Positions 1-7,278 of a stretch of 13,613 nt of DNA are shown in pieces. Numbering within the stretch: position 1 is the first letter of the stretch; each line of letters opens with the position of its first letter. The notes under the pieces are model-generated. The model made no database searches and was not told where the DNA came from. It saw only the letters and a program-made list of their open reading frames with translations. Origin of the DNA: Mariprofundus sp. (lineage in GTDB: Bacteria; Pseudomonadota; Zetaproteobacteria; Mariprofundales; Mariprofundaceae); NCBI GenBank assembly GCA_030951095.1, contig JAUZQI010000188.1:1-13613 (forward strand), given 5' to 3'. The position numbers and the translations under genes are program-made.

Positions 1-2
1 TG

Positions 3-146
3 TTATCTATTTCCCGTGCTGTTGCGCTCAAAAGTGTGAAGATGGACAGAACCGTTGCAGTGGAAGCTGGCGGCTTAAAAGTACGGGTTGAAGGTGCGTG
101 GATTACCGTCATTACCTCGCCAGCGCCACGCTATCGCAACACATGA
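3..146 (+). CDS. 3' end of an unrecognised gene (partial)
   Basis: An open frame enters from the left edge and gives 47 residues ending PAPRYRNT before TGA at 144-146. The other two plus-strand frames are stopped by about position 105. The piece alternates hydrophobic and charged residues (for example VAVEAGGLKVRVEGAWITV), as a small beta-rich domain would. I do not recognise the family. It lies 46 bases upstream of dbpA on the same strand, and no terminator hairpin is seen between them, so co-transcription is possible. The start and most of the gene are outside the window. Confidence 0.45.
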   Translation, partial: LSISRAVALKSVKMDRTVAVEAGGLKVRVEGAWITVITSPAPRYRNT

Positions 147-192
147 ATATGATGTTGTTGCTGTCTATTAAATCTGCATCAGGGATGTGTCT

Positions 193-1605
193 GTGAACTC
201 AACTTCTTTTTCAAATCTTAGTCTGCATCCTAATTTATTGCGCAATCTTGCTTCGCTTGGCTATCAGGAGATGACGCCAATTCAGGCGCAGGGACTGCCT
301 GATATCTTGGCGGGAAAAGATGTGATCGGGCAGGCCAAGACGGGTTCGGGTAAAACTGCCGCATTTGCGCTGGGTTTGCTGAACAAGCTGGATGCAACAG
401 CATTGCAGAAGCAACAGGCCTCGATTCAAACTTTGGTGCTGTGCCCTACGCGGGAGCTGGCCGATCAGGTCAGCAAGGAAAGTCGCCGATTGGCGCGGCA
501 ACTGCCCAACGTGAAGGTGTTGACGCTATGTGGCGGCATGCCCTTTGGTGCGCAACTTGCATCGCTTGAACATGGTGCGCACATCATTGTGGGTACGCCG
601 GGGCGTATTGAAGATCATGTGAACCGCGCCAGCTTATCCCTGGAGCATGTGCAGACGCTGGTTCTGGATGAAGCTGATCGCATGCTGGATATGGGCTTTC
701 AGGCATCGGTTGATGCGATTGTCGCTGTGATTCCCAAAGAGCGGCAAACATTATTATTCAGCGCTACATTTGCAGATAAAATGAAGGCCGTAGCCAAGCG
801 TGTTATGCGCAATCCTGTGATGGTGAAAGTGGAATCCATGCATGACAGCAGCACCATTACTCAGCATTTTTACCAGTTGGGAAACTCCGACGATAGTATG
901 GCGGCGTTGCGTTTATTGTTGCTGAAATATGCGCCTGAATCGGCTGTGGTTTTTTGCAATACCAAGCGCGAAACATCGGATGTGGCCAATACATTAAATC
1001 AATATGGCTTTAGCGCGCTGGCTTTGAATGGCGACATGGAACAATGGGAGCGTGATCAAACCATGATTCGCTTTGCCAACAAAAGTATTTCGGTGCTGGT
1101 GGCAACCGATGTTGCAGCGCGAGGGCTCGATATGGATGCGCTTGATGCGGTGATCAATATGCAATTGCCGCATGAGCCTGAAACCTATGTTCACCGCATT
1201 GGCCGAACCGGGCGTGCGGGCCGTCGTGGCGACGCATTTACCCTGCATGGTGGCAATGCCTATCAACTGACCATGCTGGCCGATTATTTGGAGCATAGTA
1301 TTGATCATGAAGTGCTGCCCTCCGAGGCCTTGCTAAAAAAACAGCCAAAAAAAGCGTTGATGGCAACATTGCAAATCGGTGGCGGCAAAAAGAACAAGCT
1401 TCGCCCCGGAGATATTGTTGGCGCATTAACAGCGGGGCAGGGGATTGTGGGCAATCAGGTGGGTAAAATACATATTCTTGATCACTGGGCTTATGTGGCT
1501 GTGCCCCGGAATATGGTGAAACTTGCCATGCAGAAATTGGGCGCAGGCAAGCTAAAAGGGCGTTCGTTTCGCATCAGGTTGATTGGCAATAAGTGGAAAA
1601 CTTAG
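193..1605 (+). CDS. dbpA: ATP-dependent RNA helicase DbpA (DEAD-box)
   Basis: DEAD-box RNA helicase of the DbpA type, known to bind hairpin 92 of 23S rRNA and act in large-subunit assembly. Visible motifs, numbered from the chosen start: Q-motif region with TPIQ near 28, Walker A AKTGSGKT (48-55), PTREL (85-89), TPGR (135-138), DEAD (159-162), SAT (190-192), ARGLD (309-313) and HRIGRTGR (334-341). Residues about 393-468 match the DbpA C-terminal RNA-binding domain (IGGGKKNKLRPGDIVGAL, then GKIHILDHWAYVAVP), which separates it from RhlE, SrmB or CsdA. Length (470 aa) is normal. Two in-frame GTG codons, 187 and 193, could start it. An AGGGA at 181-185 has a 7-base spacer to 193 but almost none to 187, so 193 is preferred. 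The gene looks intact. Confidence 0.95.
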   Translation: MNSTSFSNLSLHPNLLRNLASLGYQEMTPIQAQGLPDILAGKDVIGQAKTGSGKTAAFALGLLNKLDATALQKQQASIQTLVLCPTRELADQVSKESRRLARQLPNVKVLTLCGGMPFGAQLASLEHGAHIIVGTPGRIEDHVNRASLSLEHVQTLVLDEADRMLDMGFQASVDAIVAVIPKERQTLLFSATFADKMKAVAKRVMRNPVMVKVESMHDSSTITQHFYQLGNSDDSMAALRLLLLKYAPESAVVFCNTKRETSDVANTLNQYGFSALALNGDMEQWERDQTMIRFANKSISVLVATDVAARGLDMDALDAVINMQLPHEPETYVHRIGRTGRAGRRGDAFTLHGGNAYQLTMLADYLEHSIDHEVLPSEALLKKQPKKALMATLQIGGGKKNKLRPGDIVGALTAGQGIVGNQVGKIHILDHWAYVAVPRNMVKLAMQKLGAGKLKGRSFRIRLIGNKWKT

Positions 1606-1636
1606 GTTGTGTTTACCCGCTTACATCACAAGGTCA

Positions 1637-1866
1637 AAAGCACTTACCGCAGAAGACGCAAAGGAAACCAATGGATGGTGGAAAGAATTGAAATCATTGA
1701 GCCATAGGTTTAAAAAGATTGAGGGATGTGGGTGCCCCGATTCACATTCCAGCCCGGAAATGAATCAACCTGGTGAAGCTGACTGCCGCTCACAAGTCTC
1801 TCAATTAGTTCCATTGAAACAGTTTGTCCTCTGCGTCCTCTGTGTCCTCTGCGGTGAATGCTTTTC
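1637..1866. repeat. Small inverted-repeat (MITE-like) element
   Basis: About 230 bases flanked by imperfect inverted arms. The left arm (1637-1675) reads AAAAGCACTTACCGCAGAAG, then ACGCAAAGGAAACCAATGG. The right arm (about 1811-1866), reverse complemented, reads AAAAGCATTCACCGCAGAGG, then ACACAGAGG with one extra 9-base unit, ending ...CAATGG. The interior also folds back, for example GGATGTG at 1724-1730 against CACATTCC near 1743-1750. Repeats rich in ACCGCAGAGGACGCAGAGG are, from general knowledge, scattered between genes in many bacterial genomes. No protein is encoded inside. Its mobility is inferred. It occupies the dbpA/barrel-gene junction. Confidence 0.6.
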
Positions 1867-3115
1867 GTTGCATGATGCATTTGCCGTAGAGTTGACATTG
1901 CACGGCGCAGTGAAAAACGAGAGCGCCTATTTTGTCAGTGGTAATAAACGATTCGATAAAATTCAGAATCGGCTTGATCTGAAGCCGGAAGCTGTGCTGG
2001 GTGGCGGCTGGGAATTCCGGGGCAGGGGGTTAGTATGGTACGACGCAGCCATGGATGTGAATGCAACCAATCGCACCGATCTAACCCGTGGCATTAAACA
2101 GCACTACCGCACCCGTATCGAAAGCAAAGAAGCTTATGTGTTATATGGTGCGGATGATTTCGATTTTCGCATCGGCCAGCAGCAGATTATCTGGGGCAAG
2201 ACCGATGGCATTCGCATGCTCGATATCATCAATCCGTTCGATCTGCGCGAATTTATTCGCGATGATTTTCTCGATTCGCGCATTGGCCTGTGGGCGGCGC
2301 GACTGAATTATTATGCCGATATCGGTGGTGCTGAAAATGAATTTGAATTTATTGCGATTCCCGATGCAAGACCGGCTGAATTCGCGCCGGTCGGTTCACG
2401 CTGGGGCTTTGCGTTGCCCGCTGCTCCACCGGGTGTTTCCGTGGTGACTATCGGACCTGATCAGTCCAACTGGGCTTTGAAAAATATGGAACTGGGCTTT
2501 GCCTGGCGCGCCAATATATCCGGATGGGATGTCTCGTTGAATTATTTCTACGGCTGGAATGACAGGCCGAACCTGTTCAAACAACTCACCGGCCCTACGA
2601 TGACCATGCAATTAAAGCATCTGCGCATGCACACGGCAGGCGGCTCATTTTCCAATGCCTTCGGCGCATTTGTGATACGCGGCGAAGTGGCGGTGAATTT
2701 CGGCGAAGGCATCAATACGACTGCTCTCATCTGGAACCGTTCCGTTGTCCGGCGCACCACACTCAATGCCGCGATTGCGGTGGATTATACCCATTCGAAC
2801 TGGACATACGGGGTGCAACTGTTCGGGCGTCAGATTCTCAACGAGCCGGTGGTGGATACACGGCTCGGCACCACACCGAATTTCGCCAGCCTGCGGATTG
2901 CTACCGATTATATGAATGAAAAACTGAAGCCGGAAATTCTGTTGCTGGCCGACCTCGATGATGGAGGCTTGCTGGCTCGCCCCAAAGTCAGCTATGAATT
3001 CAGCGACGAACTGATCGGCACGCTGGGCGCGGATATCATCAGCGGCAGCGGTGGATTCTTCGGGCAGTTTGCGGCCAATGACCGGGTTTACAGCGAAATC
3101 GAGTGGAGTTTCTGA
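1760..3115 (+). CDS. DUF1302-like outer-membrane beta-barrel protein
   Basis: Probable outer-membrane barrel related to the DUF1302 family. The match is clearest at FDFRIGQQQIIWGKTDGIRM followed by LDIINPFDLREF, which corresponds to the family's conserved GRQxxxWGxxDGxxxxDxxNPxDxREF. Alternating amphipathic strands follow, and the protein ends in EIEWSF, with the C-terminal Phe usual for barrels inserted by the Bam machinery. The start is uncertain. The frame is open upstream through the repeat element. The ATG at 1760 is the first sensible ATG but lacks a convincing ribosome site and gives a long acidic N-region. A TTG at 1814 would begin MKQFVLCVLCVLCGEC... and end its leader at AFA before VELTLHG, a typical Sec signal layout (433 aa). 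The hydrophobic core is encoded by the repeat arm. The substrate is unknown. Confidence 0.78.
   Translation: MNQPGEADCRSQVSQLVPLKQFVLCVLCVLCGECFSLHDAFAVELTLHGAVKNESAYFVSGNKRFDKIQNRLDLKPEAVLGGGWEFRGRGLVWYDAAMDVNATNRTDLTRGIKQHYRTRIESKEAYVLYGADDFDFRIGQQQIIWGKTDGIRMLDIINPFDLREFIRDDFLDSRIGLWAARLNYYADIGGAENEFEFIAIPDARPAEFAPVGSRWGFALPAAPPGVSVVTIGPDQSNWALKNMELGFAWRANISGWDVSLNYFYGWNDRPNLFKQLTGPTMTMQLKHLRMHTAGGSFSNAFGAFVIRGEVAVNFGEGINTTALIWNRSVVRRTTLNAAIAVDYTHSNWTYGVQLFGRQILNEPVVDTRLGTTPNFASLRIATDYMNEKLKPEILLLADLDDGGLLARPKVSYEFSDELIGTLGADIISGSGGFFGQFAANDRVYSEIEWSF
1826..1852 (+). repeat. Three tandem 9-base units in the element's right arm
   Basis: GTCCTCTGC, GTCCTCTGT and GTCCTCTGC follow one another without gaps. 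In the barrel-gene frame each unit is read Val-Leu-Cys. Because the unit is a multiple of three, gain or loss of a unit would lengthen or shorten the hydrophobic core without changing frame. Confidence 0.8.
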
Positions 3116-3168
3116 TATGCCATTTCCATGGATTTATGTCAGAGTTCGCCATTATTAATGAGGGTTCT

Positions 3169-3363
3169 ATGAAAAAAAGCATCATGTTATTTATTCTTAT
3201 GTTTGGGCTAAATGGTTGTCTTATTGGTACAGCCGTTGGTACTGCTGTGGATGTTGGTATCGAGGTGGTCAAGGTACCGTTCAAGGTTGGTGGCGCTATC
3301 TATGATGGTGTTACCGGCGATGATGAAGATAGCGACAGCAAGGCTTCGGAAGAGAAGGATTAA
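3169..3363 (+). CDS. Small lipoprotein
   Basis: A 64-residue protein with a lipoprotein signal: MKKS, a hydrophobic core, then LNGC with the lipidated Cys at 17. The mature part has a short Gly/Val-rich stretch (IGTAVGTAVDVGIEVVKVPF), then KVGGAIYDGV and an acidic hydrophilic tail. This resembles small lipoproteins with a VDVxxEVVKVPxKVGG core seen in several gammaproteobacteria; function is not known to me. The ATG at 3169 is chosen over the longer frame from 3103 because AGGG at 3161-3164 is well spaced and the lipobox then falls at the usual place. It starts 53 bases after the barrel gene on the same strand, so it could be co-transcribed with it. Confidence 0.75.
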   Translation: MKKSIMLFILMFGLNGCLIGTAVGTAVDVGIEVVKVPFKVGGAIYDGVTGDDEDSDSKASEEKD

Positions 3364-3370
3364 ATGCGAG

Positions 3371-3543
3371 TCAGTTGAACCACTTGCAAAAGTCGTGAAC
3401 GACGATTTGCTTCCCCACTCCGGCGCATTATCGAACTGGAATTTCGGAGAATGGAAGCACTATGCTCCTCATTCCATTCCAAAAATTCACTCGATGTGGG
3501 ATTGCAACTCATCCACTCAGACTTTTGCAAGTGGCTCAGTTAG
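3371..3543. repeat. Fold-back repeat between convergent genes
   Basis: A 15-base exact inverted repeat, CCACTTGCAAAAGTC at 3380-3394 and GACTTTTGCAAGTGG at 3520-3534, bounds an interval that keeps pairing imperfectly inward (GATTTGCTTCCCCA against TGGGATTGCAACTC; GAATTTCGGAGAATGG against CCATTCCAAAAATTC). Outside the exact part the arms still resemble each other (CAGTTGA and the complement of CTCAGTTA). It separates the plus-strand lipoprotein gene from the minus-strand GIY-YIG gene, whose stop codon lies in the right arm. It may be a MITE-like insert and may also end transcription from both sides. Confidence 0.6.
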
Positions 3544-3799
3544 CCTTTCTTATTACTTCTTCCTTATCTGATTTTGACATGTTTTTCATGACAATTTCTT
3601 CTTTAAGGGCTTCAGAGTGTGAACCTATCTTTTTTTGATAAACCAGTTTCAGAGGGGACTTTCCGCGCAGATATTTGGCACCTTTGCCTGCCTGATGTTC
3701 AGCAAAACGCCGTTCTACATTTGTGCTGATGCCGGTGTAAATTTGGCCGTTCCTGCAACGGACCATATAAAGAAACCAGTCCACAGGGCTATCCGGCAT
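3536..3799 (-). CDS. GIY-YIG domain protein (UPF0213 / YhbQ-like)
   Basis: An 87-residue single-domain GIY-YIG protein. Visible motif parts: WFLYMVRC (residues 8-15, the GIY strand), YTGIS (21-25, the YIG strand), NVERRFAEHQAGKGAKYLRG (27-46) with Arg30/31 and His35, and SEALKEE (62-68) carrying the metal-ligand Glu. The layout and the KGAKYLRGKSPL segment match the small YhbQ/UPF0213 group; a nuclease role is presumed from the fold, and the substrate is not established here. The ATG at 3799 is chosen because it overlaps the yheS-like stop by 11 bases (ATGCCGGATAG) and gives the usual length; an upstream in-frame start at 3847 would only extend it into yheS. The overlap suggests translational coupling. 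The last codons lie inside the fold-back repeat. Confidence 0.85.
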   Translation of the reverse strand: MPDSPVDWFLYMVRCRNGQIYTGISTNVERRFAEHQAGKGAKYLRGKSPLKLVYQKKIGSHSEALKEEIVMKNMSKSDKEEVIRKAN

Positions 3800-5663
3800 T
3801 TTCCAATGCTTCACTGGCCAGCATCCATTGCTCTTCAAATTCTTCACGTTGTTTGTTCAAATGTCGGTGCTCTTCGCTTAGTCGACGCAATTGATCTGAA
3901 GAAGCCTGCTCATACAACGCCGGATCGGCCATTTGTGCATCCAGTTCGGCAATACGCTGATGTAGTTTGCCCACACCATGCTCAAGTTTTTTCACTTTAT
4001 TACGCAGTGGCTGTAAAACCTTTCGCTGCTCGGCTTTCAGTCGGCGATCATCTTTTTTCGAAGACCGTGGAGAGGATTTTTCACCCTCCCCGTTTCTTTG
4101 CTGCAATAACCAGGTTGAGTACTCATCCAGATCACCCTCGAATGTGGCAGCTGATCCATTAGAAACCAGCATCAGCGAATCACATACCGTACGTAACAGA
4201 TGCCGATCGTGCGAAACCAGTACCATGGCACCTTCAAAACTCTGCATCGCCAGACTCAATGCATGGCGCATTTCCAGATCAAGATGATTGGTCGGTTCAT
4301 CCAGTAGCAGCAGGTTCGGTTGCTGATACACAATCATGGCAAGCACCAGCCGCGCTTTTTCTCCACCGGAAAAGGGCGACACAGGCGCCAGTGCCATATC
4401 ACCACGGAAATCAAAACCACCTAGAAACTGACGGGCTTCCTTTTCGGATATATTTTCATTCAGCATTCTAATATGCTGAACCGGTGATAATTCACCATGC
4501 AGTTGCTCCAGTTGATGCTGGGCAAAATAGCCGGTGGAGAGTTCCTTTGCTTCGTCGCGACTCCCCTGTTGCGGTACCAATTCTCCGGCCATCAGTTTAA
4601 TCAAGGTTGACTTGCCCTCTCCATTGGGACCGAGCAGACCGATACGTTCGCCCGGCAGCAGTGAAAACGAAAGATCATGCAGGATGGTGGTATCACCGTA
4701 ACCTGCAGATGTCTTGTTCAGCCTGAGCAGTGGATTGGGGATTTTCCCAGGGTGTTTGAAACTGAATGAAAATGGTGAATCAACATGAGCTGGTGCGATC
4801 TTCTGCATACGCTCCAGCGCCTTGATACGACTCTGCGCCTGTGTGGCTTTGGTAGCCTTGGCTTTGAAGCGGTTGATAAAGCTCGTCATATGCTCGATCT
4901 GTTTTTGCTGTTTTTCATAGGAAGCCTGTTGCAAGGCAAGTTTTTCGGATCGTAATCGCTCAAAATCACTGTAATTACCAGTATATAAATTTATTTGTTC
5001 ATGTTCTATATGAGCAATACGGTTGACACATCTATCCAGAAAGTCACGGTCATGTGAGATCAATAGCAACGCACCAGAATAATGTTGCAACCATTTCTCC
5101 AGCCAGATCACAGCCTCCAGATCAAGATGATTGGTTGGCTCATCCAGTAATAATAAATCGGATCGGCACATCAGGGCATGGGCTAAATTCAGGCGCATGC
5201 GCCAGCCACCCGAAAAGCTGGCCACCGACTTTTCCTCTGTGCCAATCGCAAAACCAAGGCCGTGCATCAGACGCGCGGCACGAGCGTGGGCAGCATAACC
5301 ATCGATAGCAGCGAGGCGATCATGCAGTTCGGCTAGTCGGATGCCTTCATGATTGGACTCCGCTTGTGCAATTTGCAGTTCTAAGCGGGTGAATTCAGCA
5401 TCACCCTGCATCACATATTCAATGGCTGGCAGCGTCAGTGCAGGCGTCTCCTGCTCGACATGTGCGATAACCGTGCCCTTATCCATTCGAAAACTTCCGG
5501 CATCTTCCTCGATCTGTTTTTGCACAAGTCCAAACAGGGATGATTTCCCGCAGCCGTTGGCACCGGTAATTCCGACCTTATGGCCCCTGTGAAGAACCAT
5601 ACTGAAGTCTGAAAATAGCTGCTTGTTGCCGCGTCGAAGCGAAATGGAATCAAAATAAAGCAT
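3789..5663 (-). CDS. yheS: ABC-F family ATPase, YheS-like
   Basis: A soluble ABC-F ATPase with two nucleotide-binding domains and no membrane segments; relatives act on ribosomes. First domain: Walker A GANGCGKSS (34-42), signature FSGGWRMRLNL (150-160), Walker B LLLLDEPTNHLDLE (170-183), switch His in ISHDRDF (202-208). The linker (about 220-300) contains FINRFKAKATKATQAQSRIK and IAPAHVDSPFSFSF, diagnostic of the YheS group. Second domain: Walker A GPNGEGKST (345-353), signature FSGGEKARLVLA (431-442), Walker B LLLLDEPTNHLDLE (451-464), VSHDRH (483-488). The charged coiled-coil C-terminus (about 535-615) is also seen in E. coli YheS. At 624 aa it is close to the family length and intact. It is transcribed away from yjbQ, with 67 bases between their starts. 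No strong ribosome site is seen before the ATG. Confidence 0.94.
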   Translation of the reverse strand: MLYFDSISLRRGNKQLFSDFSMVLHRGHKVGITGANGCGKSSLFGLVQKQIEEDAGSFRMDKGTVIAHVEQETPALTLPAIEYVMQGDAEFTRLELQIAQAESNHEGIRLAELHDRLAAIDGYAAHARAARLMHGLGFAIGTEEKSVASFSGGWRMRLNLAHALMCRSDLLLLDEPTNHLDLEAVIWLEKWLQHYSGALLLISHDRDFLDRCVNRIAHIEHEQINLYTGNYSDFERLRSEKLALQQASYEKQQKQIEHMTSFINRFKAKATKATQAQSRIKALERMQKIAPAHVDSPFSFSFKHPGKIPNPLLRLNKTSAGYGDTTILHDLSFSLLPGERIGLLGPNGEGKSTLIKLMAGELVPQQGSRDEAKELSTGYFAQHQLEQLHGELSPVQHIRMLNENISEKEARQFLGGFDFRGDMALAPVSPFSGGEKARLVLAMIVYQQPNLLLLDEPTNHLDLEMRHALSLAMQSFEGAMVLVSHDRHLLRTVCDSLMLVSNGSAATFEGDLDEYSTWLLQQRNGEGEKSSPRSSKKDDRRLKAEQRKVLQPLRNKVKKLEHGVGKLHQRIAELDAQMADPALYEQASSDQLRRLSEEHRHLNKQREEFEEQWMLASEALENAG

Positions 5664-5730
5664 GCGGCACTATAACCTGTACTATCTATTTTGATCACCA
5701 AGATTAAAATTCATCGAAACGGGAGGCACC
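5664..5730. promoter_or_regulatory. Divergent intergenic region, yheS-like / yjbQ
   Basis: The 67 bases between the two divergent start codons must carry both promoters or lie within their leaders. On the plus side a clear ribosome site, GGGAGG (5721-5726), precedes the yjbQ ATG at 5731. On the minus side the sequence GGTTATAGT close to the yheS-like start could serve as a -10, but no well-spaced -35 is visible, so no promoter is assigned. Confidence 0.4.
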
Positions 5731-6150
5731 ATGTGGGTACAGAAAACTATCGGTCTGCAGGCTAAATACAGAGGGTTTCATTTGGTCACACGAGAGCTGA
5801 TTGACCAATTGCCGGAACTGGCCGAATTCCATGTGGGGCTGGCTGACTTCTTTATACAACATACCAGCGCCAGCCTGACCATTAACGAAAATGCCGATCC
5901 TGATGTGCGCCGGGATATGGAAGCGCATTTCAATCATTTTGTACCGGAAAAGCAGCATTACTATGAGCATATCCTCGAAGGCTCGGATGATATGCCTGCC
6001 CACATCAAGTCCAGTACGCTGGGTTGCAGCATCACGCTTCCCATCCGCAATGGTCGCCTTGCCCTTGGCACATGGCAGGGCATTTATCTTGGGGAACATC
6101 GCAATCATGGTGGTTCCAGACAAATTGTAGTGACCATGCAGGGTGAATGA
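5731..6150 (+). CDS. yjbQ: YjbQ family protein (UPF0047)
   Basis: A 139-residue YjbQ/UPF0047 protein of normal length. Conserved blocks: [20 protein letters not shown] (41-60), [12 protein letters not shown] (87-98) and [12 protein letters not shown] (113-124), whose His residues form the presumed active pocket. The E. coli member has been reported to have thiamine-phosphate-synthase-like activity in vivo, and annotation pipelines often call this family secondary thiamine-phosphate synthase; the physiological reaction remains unclear. The ATG at 5731 has a strong GGGAGG four bases upstream. Its 3' end touches the next gene, which begins within or 16 bases after it, indicating an operon with the glycosyltransferase-like gene. 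Confidence 0.92.
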   Translation: MWVQKTIGLQAKYRGFHLVTRELIDQLPELAEFHVGLADFFIQHTSASLTINENADPDVRRDMEAHFNHFVPEKQHYYEHILEGSDDMPAHIKSSTLGCSITLPIRNGRLALGTWQGIYLGEHRNHGGSRQIVVTMQGE

Positions 6151-6166
6151 GAAGTTTGATCCTGCA

Positions 6167-7225
6167 ATGAATATAGCCGTCTATATTTCCGGCCATGGTT
6201 TTGGCCATCTCGCTCAGATGGCCCCGGTTCTAAACCGCATGCATCAAATAGAACCGAATTGCCGTTTTCTGATTCGCTGTTCGTTACCGCCTGCAGAAAT
6301 CGCTGCACGGCTGGATTTTGAATTCGAAATTGAGCGGACAGCCGTCGATGTGGGTGTGATACAGAAGAGTGCGATTGAGGAAGAGCGTGAAGCCTCAATC
6401 ACCCGGATGCAAGACTGGGTCAGACAGATGGATAAGCAGATTGATCAGGAAATTGAGTTATTGCGACAGTTTGATGCTGCTCTGGTGTTGTCTGATATTT
6501 CACCGCTGGCCTTTCCTGCAGCCAGAGGCTTGGGTGTTCCCGGTATTGGTTTGGCAACGCTCGACTGGCATAGCATTTATGCACACTGGTTGAATTCGGA
6601 TGATCTGATTATTCAACAATTGGCCGAAGCATATGGCGCCTGCGATTTACTACTTACACCACCCATGTCTATGAATATGCCGGTTTTTTCTGTGCAACGT
6701 AAGATTTCGTTGATTGCTGCTCATCCCGTTGATATGCCAAACCCGGTAGCTGGTGATCAACGAAAAAAGGTGCTGGTTCTGTTTGGTGGTTGTGGAAACC
6801 CGCCATATGACCGTGAAGCATTGGAAGACATGGATGATTGGTTGTTTTTGATTCCGAATGCCGGGAAGAATGTGCCGGAAAATGTGATGAGCATCAGTTT
6901 CGGGGCGGATATGAGGCCTGTGGATATGATGCCGTTTGTTGATGTGGTCGTCTGCAAGCCCGGCTATGGCGTATTGTCTGAATGTTGGAACACAAGCACG
7001 CCAATAGCATGGGTGGAGCGGCCTGATTTTCCCGAATTTCCGATGTTGAAAACCTGGCTGGAGACCTCAATGCCGGCAGCCGGTATGAGTCGATCCGATT
7101 TCCGTCAGGGGCGTTGGCAACAGGTGTTGGAAAAGGCTATGAATAATCCGAGATGCTTCCCTGTAATCTTCGGTGATGGCGCAGATGAAGCTGCTGGAAT
7201 TATTTTATCGTATATATCCCGATAA
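6167..7225 (+). CDS. GT-B fold glycosyltransferase-like protein
   Basis: A 352-residue protein resembling the GT28/MurG-like group and the N-terminal half of bacterial L-arabinokinase-like proteins. The N-terminus MNIAVYISGHGFGHLAQMAP matches the HGFGH nucleotide-sugar-transferase loop (9-14). A second Rossmann half starts near 200 (KKVLVLFGGCG, 201-210) and carries DVVVCKPGYGVLSE (259-272), the family's donor-binding KPGYGxxSE motif. No signal peptide or membrane span is seen, so it is probably cytosolic. Donor and acceptor cannot be told from sequence. An in-frame GTG at 6143 overlaps the yjbQ stop, but ATG 6167 places the first beta strand at the N-terminus as in relatives. It is co-directional and essentially contiguous with yjbQ. 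Confidence 0.8.
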   Translation: MNIAVYISGHGFGHLAQMAPVLNRMHQIEPNCRFLIRCSLPPAEIAARLDFEFEIERTAVDVGVIQKSAIEEEREASITRMQDWVRQMDKQIDQEIELLRQFDAALVLSDISPLAFPAARGLGVPGIGLATLDWHSIYAHWLNSDDLIIQQLAEAYGACDLLLTPPMSMNMPVFSVQRKISLIAAHPVDMPNPVAGDQRKKVLVLFGGCGNPPYDREALEDMDDWLFLIPNAGKNVPENVMSISFGADMRPVDMMPFVDVVVCKPGYGVLSECWNTSTPIAWVERPDFPEFPMLKTWLETSMPAAGMSRSDFRQGRWQQVLEKAMNNPRCFPVIFGDGADEAAGIILSYISR

Positions 7226-7242
7226 CGGGGGAAAGTTTACGA

Positions 7243-7272
7243 TTGCTCATATATTTTGAATTGCGTTAGAAT
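7243..7272 (+). promoter_or_regulatory. Candidate sigma-70 promoter, possible leaderless start
   Basis: TTGCTC (7243-7248) and TAGAAT (7267-7272) are separated by 18 bases. A start about seven bases downstream would fall on the ATG at 7279 itself. No Shine-Dalgarno-like sequence lies between the -10 and the ATG (AAGCTC only). Confidence 0.45.
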
Positions 7273-7278
7273 AAGCTC

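Noticed and set aside
1583..1759. Upstream extension of the barrel-protein frame, overlapping dbpA
   Set aside because: It overlaps the dbpA end and crosses the repeat element; the peptide looks like translated non-coding sequence and would bury the signal peptide.
1826..1852. Short repeats resembling a CRISPR array
   Set aside because: Only three contiguous 9-base units with no spacers; they belong to one arm of an inverted-repeat element.
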